The position numbers were made by a program, and so were the translations under genes. A DNA stretch of 64,000 nucleotides from Adineta ricciae (lineage: Eukaryota; Rotifera; Eurotatoria; Adinetida; Adinetidae): assembly GCA_905250025.1 (NCBI GenBank), contig CAJNOJ010000311.1:1-64000 (forward strand), written 5' to 3'. Positions 26,714 to 37,200 of the stretch are shown piece by piece. Every line of letters begins with the position of its first letter. Position 1 is the stretch's first letter. Below the pieces are notes generated by a model. The model was given only the letters and a program-made list of their open reading frames with translations. It did not search any database and was not told the DNA's origin.

Positions 26714-27332
26714 GATTTACTTTAAACTTATTTCTAAAAAAAACCAGTTTAATTCTATTATTTTTCCCCTACACAAACAACCATGTGAATAAATAATGTA
26801 CGGCTTCTATCTTAGCGCAAATCATACTGTTAAATGAGAAATAGATTTATAGTACAATAAAATATCGTCTGTTACGTCCTATGTCAAACTTTCGTAGGAA
26901 GAGAAAAACATAATAAATATACTAAAAACACAAATGCTTTCTCATTTATAATTCGTATACTGTCAAAATCCGATTCCATCCATTGGCTGGTTTTTCTATT
27001 AAACATAGTTTACGCATCAAAGATGTCGTGCATAGTTGACATAACTGCGCCAAAGTTGTTTTCCTCAGCCCTCTCATCACACACACTTTATTCTACTAGT
27101 TTCGTCGGGATAGTTCAAGATCTCGACCCATTCATAATATCACCGCTAATGCATCGATTGTGATGAATGTGTGTAATCCAGCAACAATATCTTTGTCCGT
27201 TTCCACTGACATATTATTCAATCTCAATAAATATTCTTGACTGTAAGGCGCTGTTTTGTATTTTTATTTGCAAAAAATTTACATTTCGTTCATTAATCTG
27301 AAATATTTTATTTTGGCAATTATATTCTGTTC
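26714..27332. other. Divergent intergenic region
   Basis: About 620 bases between the ATGs of two genes transcribed away from each other. It should hold both promoters. No coding sequence or named motif is seen. Confidence 0.45.
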
Positions 27333-30300
27333 ATGACATCTTCATCATCGTCGAAAGATCGTGGAAATAAAACACGAGATGATTGTCAAATTCATGTTGA
27401 CAAAGAAGGCGAGTCATGTGTGATTAAAATTGAAAGCGTCGGCCAAGAGAAAATTCTCAAAGAACTATTAGAACGTTTCAATCATTTCAAAGCCGAACTT
27501 GATCAATTAGCAGCCCATCAATCAAAACCAATCGATGAACAATTACAGAAAGTCAATCAGAAATTACACGCAGACTTAAATAAAAAATTTGATGAAATTA
27601 AACAAGATTTATATCAATTCCAGAAAACGAATGGAGTTTCTAAAGATCTAATCGATAAAATTCTTCATAAACTGGATAATTTAGGTAAGACAGAGCTTTA
27701 TATTGAAGAAAATGTCGACTTGTTGTTTAGGAACATCGCACGACGAAGAACGAAAACGGTACTCAACAGATTTGCAGAATTTCAAAGAACAAATTCCGAC
27801 CAAGAATGATTTCAAACCTATTCTGGATGTTGTTCAAACGCTTCAATCATCGTTCGAAAAAGAAAAAACTAAACCGGATATTCTCGCACGCAAGATCGAC
27901 GCTATCGATCAAAAACTAAAAGAATCTCAACCAGAACATTTAGCCATGATGAAAGATATCCAAACCAAAATCGACCCAGTCCATAAAGCTTCACCGCACA
28001 CAAGCGAAACCTTAATGAAAATCAACGATCGTGTCAAGGCAATGCACGCCGAAACGGTCAAACCTCATCCAGAAGTCATGAAGAAATTAGATGACATCGA
28101 TCATCAAATCAAACATCAACCGAACTACATTATGGAACCAATGAAAGAATTTCTTAATGCAAAATTTCTCGAACAACAGAAGAGCGAAGTGCAAAGCAAA
28201 AAAGACGGAGGAGAAAAATTAGGTAAGACGTAGTTAAGATTAAAACCATCTCAATTCCCTCGTTATGAAAGACTTTATTTTGCACATCAGGCTCACCAAG
28301 TCTAACGACAGATAGTAATAGTCCGAGTCGGACGCCGCTATGTATGAACGGGATAATACCTGCGCTATCTAATTTATCTGATCCGCGTGTCACAAGTCAG
28401 TCGAGGATTTCGAATACTGATCCAGTTTCCTTTTCTTTTTATCTTTAAATAGGTGAGATCGCACAGAAACTAGCAGATATTCAGGCGAAACTTTCATTGC
28501 CGGATGATCATAAACGTAAACAAGAGCAAACATTATTGCTCGATGAAATCAAACGACTGGCACCGATTTTGGAGAAATTAAAACAGCATCAACAGAAAGA
28601 TTCGGACAATCTCAATCGAGAACTGGATAAATCATTTCAACCAATTGTACAAAAATTAAACGATCTTGCAAAACAACAAGATTTAATCAAGAATATCGAC
28701 TCGAAATTGAATCATTTAGGTCAAAACCTCGAAAAAGAACACGAAACAAAAAGACGAACAGATTCACAACGTGAGTTATTCTGTAAAAAAAAGCATACAA
28801 ATACGTTCTATTTGTCTTGACTTAGCGGATATCGGTAAGGAGATTCAAACACGTACTCAAACACTTCAACAAGCTGTGGATAATTTGTCTAAACAACAAC
28901 AGCCAATAGTAGAAATCGTTCGTGAATTGCCGAGAAAACTGGACGACCTTCGTCAATCTCAATCCCAAACAGAAATTCTCAAAACAATCTCAGCGAAACT
29001 TGATCCACTAGCACAATCAATCAAGGTGATCAAACAAGGTATGAATACCGTTAGTTTTTTAAGAAAAAATCTCGTTTTCGTTCTTCGTTGCAGATCTCGA
29101 ACGTCAAACTCAGTCGAAAGATCAAGACAATCAAACATTAGCAAATCTAGACAAAAAATTGAATCAAGCATTAGTCGAATCGCCTAAACGGCCGGAAACA
29201 TCGCAAGAGATTGAGAAAGCTCTTCATCCATTCTCCCAAATTATTAAAACATTAAAAGATAGTTCGTTATTCGATGAGAATCTCTGCATCTTTCGAATGA
29301 AATTCATCTAGGTATCGAACAGTCTCAAGCTCAACAACAAAATGAAACCAAGAAATTGAACAATCTCGAACAACACTTGTCGAAATCTTTTGAAACGACG
29401 CCAAAATCGGCTGAAATCATAAATCCTCTGATGAATAAACTCAATGAAATGGCAACAAGTATTAAACATCAACAGCAAATAATATCCGATGGTCTTCTTG
29501 CGAAATTAAACGAATTCACACAAAAGCAAGGATCTCCGGTGGAAACGGCAACGAAAGATATGCATTCGAAAGATGTAAATCTTATGTTCTTTAATCTTTT
29601 CCTTGATTTATGCCTTCAATCGTAGTCAACTGGACTCGACAAGAAAATCGACCAACTTTTCGATCCACTGAATCACGTCAACCAACAAGTTCGACAGATA
29701 TCGGAAAAACTCGATCAAATCCAACCGAAACAAATTGATGATCCAATCAAAAAACCTTCACCTGAATTAACTAACACTTTGAAGAAATTAGATGAACAGT
29801 TCGATAAGCAACATACAAGAGATAAACTCTTGAACGACATTCATCAACAGTTGACTCATCTCAATCAGAATCTACCCGCTATGGGAGACATTCCAAAACG
29901 ATTAGGTTCGAATAGGATCATCTTTTCATTGATATCTGACAATGATCTTTCGTTGTAGATCTGATCAAAGATGTTCACGATCGATTGAAAAATCTCGATG
30001 AGACAGTCAAACGTTTACCTGAGCAAATGTCAACAAAATCGAAACGTTCAATGCCTGATGATGACAAAAGCAGTGCTGTTAATCTTCGACAGGCTCCATT
30101 AGGCTCATCGCAATCTCATGATCCAAGCAATCTATCTGTTCTATCTGATGGGCAAACTGCGAATCTCATGGCCAATTTATTAACACTTCAAACAACAATT
30201 CAAAATTCCGAAAATGTACCTTCGTCGACTATCCAGCAATATTTGAAACGTATCGAACAATCGCCATCAACACAAAACGATCGTGATATTCAAAAGGTAT

Positions 30301-32226
30301 GTTTCTATGCAAACAACGCAAAAGCAAATAGAATTTTCTTTCTTAGTTAATTCAACAAATTAAAGATTTATGTGTCAATAACAGTTCGAATAAAACTAAT
30401 GCAACTGCTAATCGAAACAGTCCTTTGCACGCATGTACGTTTCGCTCATCGATTGATAAAACCTCAAATCATTTGATTTTCTCCAGCTAACTCACCGAGT
30501 CATATTCATCAGCGAAGTGAAAACAAACATTTTTCGCTTCCATCTGGATATCTGACGAAATCACGTTATGTGACATACATATCTGAACAAACAATTCGTG
30601 ATAATTGGCCGAAATTATCTCAAAATGCGTTACCTCTCGTCGAAGCTATTATTAAACAACCAATTGACTTTGATAATGGAACACGTGCGCACAGAATTAG
30701 TTTTCTCATTAAAATAAATTTACTTTTTTCTTTTCCTTACAAAAAAAAGATCTCGATCGGCTAATTCAACAACATGGTCTCGAACAATACGCATCGTCAA
30801 CACGAACTGCGATCGAAAATCCGTCGAAAGATTACGATAAGATATCCTACATGATGGATTCGATCGTCTTTAACAATATGACTATGATCGGTAGTCGAGA
30901 AGCTTTGATACGTCCATGGGATCCATCGTTACTCAATCGAGCATCGTCGAAAGGAACTTATCCATTTCTATCGGTAGATATTTTCATCGTTTCAATAATT
31001 GAGAGGTTGTCTTGGCTTCTGATACAAAGGGTAATGGTCGAGCAATTGAAAGATATCCGGTAAATAAAGATATCGCTCTATGGATGGTCGAAACTGATGA
31101 CAATAAGCCGTATTTGCCATCGGAATTTCTTCCGAATAATGAACGATTGAATGAAAAATACGACCGAGTCCAGCAACCACAATTTGGCGAAATTCGTCTA
31201 AAACGTCGCGAAGATGAAACACGCTGGAATGAACGTTATGGTTTTACGAAAAACAATCGTATGCCTTTAGTTGTTAATGATCTACGTTCGTATTTCATGG
31301 ATTATGACACGAAAAGAAAATATCAAGTTCATGATGACGTGCCAATCAATCCGGTTTGCCGAACAGGAATTGCCGGACGAGGAGATTTACCTTTCTGGGG
31401 ACCGAATCACTGTGTTGTTGTTGTCTTATTACGAAATCATTACGAACCTGAAGTTGTTCTGATGAAACACCATGGAAATGCTTTGGTGATACCAAAAGTA
31501 AGTTTTTTCTCCGACTTTTTTCCAGATTTCTTTTCTTTCTTCGATAATCATCAAGGGCTTCTACGGACATGAAGTTCGAATTGACAATCAAATCAAAATT
31601 ATTCAAGATCCTGTTTCCGGACAAATTCTCCCACCCAATCTGCTCGATTATTGGTGGTCTCAAACTACGAAGTTAAATGAAATGAATAATTCAATAAATC
31701 ATCTCAAACGCGTCCTAAATGAAAAACAATTAAAAGAAGAATTCGCTGAAATCTTTTCCCAAAAAGGATGTAACAAAAGTGTCGTATGTATTTTCAAGAC
31801 CTCCTCAAACTCTCATTTGAAGAATGTCTTCCCTTAGTTCGACAATGGATATGTTGATCATCCATTAAACACCGATCATGCGTGGGTAGAATCCAGTGTA
31901 TGGAAAATTCAATCTAAAGATTGGCGTATCCCAGAAATGAAATCCATGAAATATGCTATTGCTGGTAAATTAATCTCGAGTTCGAAACTTCGTGACTTTT
32001 TTCTCTGGATAATTTCAGATGAAGCGAAAAATGCGAATAATATCTCTTCATTTATATGGATGAAATTGACAGAAGCGATCTTGATTGTACCTCCATTTGA
32101 TCGAGGTATTCTCATCGACGTCCTGGCGACTGGTATGCCATTGTGAAATATCGAACTCTCGATGAAGGTTTTTTCTCACGAAAAAGATTTGACTTGAGTT
32201 TGCCGAACGAATTAATTCCGAGCTGA
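27333..32226 (+). CDS. Long coiled-coil protein fused to a NUDT9/TRPM2-type domain
   Basis: Seventeen exons join in phase to 3,999 bases (1,332 residues): 27333-27684, 27731-28222, 28291-28386, 28453-28770, 28826-29038, 29094-29261, 29312-29574, 29626-29905, 29959-30296, 30347-30434, 30487-30684, 30750-30973, 31030-31497, 31556-31783, 31838-31964, 32019-32105, 32168-32226. Residues about 30-840 are charged and mostly coiled coil, with recurring KLDxLG-like endings. From about residue 1000 the protein resembles NUDT9 and the TRPM2 NUDT9-H domain: NPVCRTGIAGRGDLPFWGPNHC and GYVDHPLNTDHAWVES. The expected Nudix catalytic box is absent: IPKGFYGHEVRIDNQ stands where GG...GE...REFxEE should be. No TM segment is present, so it is not a channel. 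An ADP-ribose-binding, non-catalytic role is inferred. The third exon is phase-symmetric and could be skipped. Confidence 0.85.
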
Positions 32227-34685
32227 TGATTTGCTGAAGAGAATAAACAAACTGAAGAGAAATGTCAATTTCGACTACTAATTAATCTTGTAAAAATAAA
32301 TGATGAGAAAGAAGCAAATGATCATATAATGAAGTAAATGGTATATTTATAGCTGTGGCCGTTCTCTATTTATTTCTATTATACTCGAATTGCTCATACG
32401 AACGATATAAAAGATCACCAGAGAAGTGGATTAGATTTGCTTTTTATTATTAGACAAATAAAAGCATTTATTGGTGCGCTTAGCTCGCTTTCTATTTTTA
32501 AATGCGACAAACAAACTATTTAGTTCGAGTTAAGAGAATCTTCTTAGCATTAGCTGAGTATCGATAAGTAAATAAAGAATTATGGATAATGAAAGGGAAA
32601 AAAGCCTATACGAATAACATTATGAATTTGTCTTGTTTCTCTCTCTAATAGTCGCCGTCTTTTTGCTTGTATTGAGCACATGCTTGCCATGATGCGATAT
32701 GGATTTGTCTCTATGTTGTGCTGATATAGTTGGATCAAATTCATTATGACGTCAAGTGTTGTTATCAACGAAGTCTTCGCATTGTAAAATAAATCATTAG
32801 AAGATCGAAATCGACTTCTCATTTTCTTTTATTTTCCGTTATGAATTTCTATTGAAGCAGAATGCATGTTCGAACGACAATGTAAGTACTCTTTGTCTTC
32901 ATTGATTAATGTCATCCACATGCAACTAGACTGAACGATTTTTCCTAGGTTTTTCTTTCTCCGTCTCTACATTGATTTTTTTCATTCATTCTTTATCAGA
33001 GATATATGTATGTGAGTGTGCATATAGAGTCGACAATCGATGAAGATGATGACTGCGAATGATTGCACGACGCAACGGATTTAATCGGGGAAGGAGAGAG
33101 AGAGAGAGAGGAACGATGCCATGTGTGTGAGGAAGATGCTATCATCATTACAGTACTCGTGGAGAGAACAAGGGAAATCTTTCTCATTTCCTCTTATGTC
33201 CTCTCGGTTTTTTTTCTTTATCTTTCGATTGTTTATGGGCTTTGAGATGCACGAGCGCATGTATACAATAAACAAGGTTTCATGTATGTTTCCAAGATAT
33301 ATGTGTGCGCAAAGGAAAAAAGAATGAGAACTTTCCTTTTTTTTTCTCTTCTTCTCTATCGTGATAGAATGTCGACGTTGGAGGCAAAATGGATTGTGCG
33401 TGAGAAAGAGAAAAAAATATCTCTCCAGAAGAAAGTAAGTCGTGCTATAAAAGAACGACAATTGATGACAGATCGATTGGGAACAGTGTGTCTTCAACTT
33501 TAGCGTTAACATTATGTTACTATGGGAATACGTAAGTGAACATTTCTCTTCGAGAAAATGTCCGATGCCAATCAGTTTTCTTTGCGTAGAAAAAATGTTT
33601 TGAACGAGATTGGAGTCTTTCACTGTTAGTGACGAAGTTTTTCAAATGTAGATTTTCATTCAGAAAGTCAGTTCTTCGATACGATGCGACTATCGACGAT
33701 AAGATAAGAAAAGTCTTTTTCTCGAGAAAAAATGCGTCGTCGTGCGATAAAAAGTCGATAGTGACAAATGTTATTGATGATTTGTACATAAAACTCTGTC
33801 TCTGATGATCTATCTTAACATATGGCATTATTTTAGTTGCCATGTTTCTCTGGTACAAATGCCATTATCAGGCATGTAGAGATGATGGTGACGAAGCGAG
33901 TAGCCGCAAGAAAAGATCAATATCCGTTCTCCTTTCATATATACATACATATACACTCAGTCTGATGTAAATGTCAGTGAGAGTAAAGAAGCAAATCATT
34001 GTCGTCATCATCATCATCATCACCTTCACTAGCAATTGTCATTAGTCGTTGCTTGACTAATTGTATTGACATAAATCTGGTGGTTGCTGCCCGTCGTCAC
34101 AGCAGTATCAATTACCATGCGTGCACGAGTCGTTTTTCAACATTATTCCAGATGAGAAGAAANGGATAATCGTTCGTTCATCAATCTTGTTCGACCAGAA
34201 TGTTTAGAAAAAGAACGTCGATTTTTTATTCTGAATGACAGATGGAAATCATTTCTCATCATCGCTTTTTCTCATTTGCTGTAATGGAGATCTTTTTTCA
34301 CAAGCGTTTACAATCATCATTCAGACACGACTAATATTGACGCACTACCCTTACTTATTCGAATTTTCTTTTTTTTTCTCCATCGTCAATCTCGTTCTTT
34401 CTGCTTTATTTGAATAGAAAAAAAATGGGCAAAGAGAAAGAGATATTTGTCTACTTTTAATTATACGACGACAACGCCAAAGAAGAAATGTCAACAAAGC
34501 AAGACTCATATATATTTTTTTTTTGATGGTGTCTACCTAATAAATATGCTCAATCGATTCAACAGGGAATGAACGAAGTCATAATGCAGGAAACGGATGT
34601 TAATAGCACATACACAATAATGAAGATAAAGAGAGAGAGAAAACTCGATCTGAACTTATTGATCAAATTGAAGGAAAGAAAATCT
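32227..34685. other. Gene-poor stretch with simple repeats and one unknown base
   Basis: No gene supported. It holds a short AG repeat (33092-33111), a TCA/CAT run near 34005-34023 and one undetermined base at 34163. Overlapping open frames on both strands near 33.0-33.9 kb are low-complexity and mutually exclusive. The last exons of the canopy gene might lie at the right end but could not be found. Confidence 0.4.
34163..34163. other. Undetermined base (N)
   Basis: A single N in the sequence. It marks an ambiguous consensus call in the assembly and lies downstream of the unresolved canopy 3' end. Confidence 0.99.
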
Positions 34686-35198
34686 TCACTCGAAACAATT
34701 ACTTACGGCATGTTCATAAATATTTCTCAGCTGTTTGGGTATCATATCTAAACAAATGTTCCATTCGACATTGATTTCTTGCTGGTAAAAGAAAACATCC
34801 TTACCCTTATCAAGAAATTTTGTGCAAATATTATCTAAAACATTCTCCGCATGGTATCTTGTTTCGGTGATTGGTACCTACAGAAAAATAGAGATGATAC
34901 GAAGCGAAAAGAGAGGAAAGTGTTTTACATCTTTCAATTTTTGATGTCCGTGGCCGTCGACACGATACGAACCGACTTGAACACGTTCATTGGGATCGAC
35001 ATTATTCATTTCACGAAATATTGTATCGCTCATGAACTTACATGCTGAATTAAAGACAAATAACTCACAGATTCACAGGAATATATATCTGATCATACCT
35101 GAACAATAAAAGTCTCTTTTCTTCTTTGTCTGATCATTCGTTGATATTACTTGATTGATAAGAAAGAACGTAAATAGAATATATACAGGAAAATTCAT
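34686..35198 (-). CDS. Canopy (CNPY/seele) family ER protein, 3' end unresolved
   Basis: Exons 35198-35099, 35044-34929, 34877-34805 and 34747-34707 are clear. Canopy proteins are saposin-like ER residents that help fold receptors. The product starts with a signal peptide (MNFPVYILFTFFLINQVIS). It then has the CSAC motif, MNNVDPNERVQVGSYRVDG and the DNIC segment, matching canopy's early Cys residues and its GSFR-type block. After YEHA the expected C-terminal Cys-containing part is missing. Either a donor at 34706 leads to exons I cannot find, or translation reads through to a stop at 34686 (adding VSNCFE). It starts 67 bases after the bZIP stop, with TTTTTCAG abutting the ATG. Confidence 0.72.
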
Positions 35199-35265
35199 CT
35201 GAAAAATAGAATGAAGGTTGAATTTTCGTTCCTATATACATAGAGAGAGCAAAGCATCTGAATAG
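35199..35265 (-). promoter_or_regulatory. Short bZIP-canopy intercistronic spacer with 3' splice site
   Basis: Only 67 bases separate the upstream stop from the downstream ATG. On the minus strand the spacer begins with AATAAA overlapping the bZIP stop and ends with a polypyrimidine tract and CAG directly before the ATG. This is the arrangement expected for polyadenylation coupled to spliced-leader trans-splicing. Bdelloids are known to trans-splice; its use here is inferred. Confidence 0.55.
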
Positions 35266-35751
35266 TTAGTTTTTATTCATGCTAACAATCTTATATTGAA
35301 CACCGTTTATTAAAACGATCGCTCCGTCGAGCGTAGTTGGATCAAGTTGAACATCCGATGTTGTTGCATTTGTCTGGACTTCGTTTGTATTAATTGTTAG
35401 AACAGGCTGCGATGAAGATGATTGCGAAGGAGGAGGGGGAGGAGGAGGCAAAGTTACTTTCGATTGCTCGATCGGTTGTGACTCAGTTGAGTTCGTTTCT
35501 GACGATAATAACTGATCTACGGCTATTCCCGTATGTTGTTTGAATAAATCTTGTAGTTGATCGAACTCTCGTTTCATCGTTTGAATTTGTTCGACTAGTT
35601 GCTTATTTTCTTCTTCGAGCTGACTTATAGCTTCGACTGTTTCATCACGTTCACGACGAGATTTTTCTCGTGAGCGTTTCACGCTATCGTTATTTCTTGC
35701 ACGAATTTGATTATACCGAGGATCGGTACGAGGAACAGAACGACGTTGCAT
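35266..35751 (-). CDS. bZIP transcription factor, C/EBP-gamma-like
   Basis: 161 residues in one frame. The basic region (IRARNNDSVKRSREKSRRER) has the Asn and Arg spacing of C/EBP-type DNA contacts (RNN..VKRSR). A leucine zipper follows (ISQLEEENKQLVEQIQTMKREFDQLQDLF). LKDLF-like wording after the zipper resembles C/EBP-gamma. A Pro/Ser-rich linker and a short conserved-looking tail (GAIVLINGVQYKIV) end the protein. The start is uncertain. A 5' coding exon with MDQSYTV around 35943-35981 is possible, but I could not join it in frame. Confidence 0.8.
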   Translation of the reverse strand: MQRRSVPRTDPRYNQIRARNNDSVKRSREKSRRERDETVEAISQLEEENKQLVEQIQTMKREFDQLQDLFKQHTGIAVDQLLSSETNSTESQPIEQSKVTLPPPPPPPSQSSSSQPVLTINTNEVQTNATTSDVQLDPTTLDGAIVLINGVQYKIVSMNKN

Positions 35752-36034
35752 TGGTCGATTTTGTTTTTGTACAAGTTATAATTAATGGACAACCTTGAAG
35801 CGAGATAACAGTGATGATAGATGTGAATTGTCAAAAGATAGAAAATACAGTCATTCGAGTTTTGACTCGCTGTTGATGGAGATGTGAGTATTAGTTTTGT
35901 TTGCACTTCAAAAATATAGAAAAATACCTGATGATGAAAGATTTTAATTGGTCTGCTCATAACAGTATAAGATTGGTCCATTTGTACGAATAGATTTTCA
36001 GCTTTAGGTCATACTGATCGACGAAATTTTTAAA

Positions 36035-36707
36035 ATGCTAAATTATATTGTTGGAGTTTTGTTTCTGATTTTCTTCGTGTCGAATATAAGAAACGAAACT
36101 ATGTGGTTTATTCAGCATTTAGTGACATCTATCCGATCAGTTCATTTTGATTTTCCTAGTACGAAAGCAGAACGATCGTTGAATGGAAATCGAATACTGG
36201 GTCATAGAGCAGATGCTGAGTGTGTTTCTTTGGAGCAAGGAAAACATCTAGATGAAAAACGGTAGGTTATGCATCTTCTCACCGTTACTAAGACATGAAT
36301 GTTTAGATTTGTCATAAGTTCAGTTTTACCAATTATCGATGGCGTTGGAAATCAGTCGTCACCAGTTGATCAAAATGAAGACTTCCTTTCGAAAAAGTAA
36401 TTCTATTCATTGTTTAAAATGAATGTCAGTGTCTCCTGTGTGTAGGGGTAAAACTATCGTTGTGAACGATAATATTTCTTGTGTACATTTCACTCTTCGA
36501 AATCTCATTTATCTACTTTATATTATTCTACTTGCTTGTCTTCTTGCTATCTTTCTTTTTACTTTCATCTGCAATGCTATCGATACGTATTGGTTTCGAC
36601 AATCAACTCTTCGTAATTCATCGCAATGGTCTACGGATAATTACAAAACTGATTCAGCAGAGTTTGACTCTGATCTGAATTCTACGATCGAAGTTATGTA
36701 CTTATGA
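36035..36707 (+). CDS. Single-pass membrane protein of unknown function
   Basis: Three exons (36035-36261, 36307-36396, 36446-36707) give 192 residues. The start is hydrophobic (MLNYIVGVLFLIFFVS), a probable signal or anchor. A second long hydrophobic segment (LIYLLYIILLACLLAIFLFTF) lies near residue 125. A short polar tail with acidic and Ser residues follows. The splice phases agree and introns are 45-49 bases. I do not recognise the family. Confidence 0.6.
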
Positions 36708-36951
36708 TAATAGTGATTCTTGATCATTTTGAATTCCATTCCTACAGTCGTATACACACAACAATCCATATTTATATTCTCTATTATCATTCTATCACTG
36801 TCTTTTCCTCATGTTATCAGATGTAGTTAGTTCATAACTGAACACGTTATCATATCGATAAATAAAAAGGTCGATTACTTTCTACATTGTTAGACTTTAT
36901 TCTAGAGAAATAACATTGATACACATACATAAACACATATTCAAGAAGAAA

Positions 36952-37200
36952 CTATTTTTTAGCCACACATGAAAGAAGTCCAAATTCGTCAGGCGTACAT
37001 TCAACATTCCTACGGCATAGTGATTGGCCATTCATAAACGTACAATATCGACGACGGCGAGTCAGTTTGGGCTTTTCGAGTACAGGTGGGGTAGTAGTCA
37101 TCTCAACAACCATAGTATCATTAGCATTGATCAAAACATTTGATTGAAACACCATTTGAATAAGAAAAACGACGAAGAGAGCAATAATAAACTTGTTCAT
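36952..37200 (-). CDS. Small secreted Cys-containing peptide precursor
   Basis: 82 residues in one exon. A clear signal peptide (about 1-26) and a short Thr/Pro-containing spacer lead to a polybasic site (RRRR). A 31-residue C-terminal peptide follows with four Cys (YCTFMNGQSLCRRNVECTP...LSCVAKK). The layout is that of a processed bioactive peptide: neuropeptide, growth factor-like or antimicrobial. Which of these it is cannot be told from the sequence. Confidence 0.58.
   Translation of the reverse strand: MNKFIIALFVVFLIQMVFQSNVLINANDTMVVEMTTTPPVLEKPKLTRRRRYCTFMNGQSLCRRNVECTPDEFGLLSCVAKK

Noticed and set aside
33063-33858. Overlapping open frames on both strands
   Set aside because: Mutually exclusive, Phe/Lys/Ser-rich low-complexity frames around simple repeats; none looks like a protein family.
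35679-35981. 100-codon frame overlapping the bZIP start
   Set aside because: Only its first 13 or so codons (MDQSYTV...) might be a 5' exon; the rest reads through intron-like sequence and runs out of frame over the basic region.
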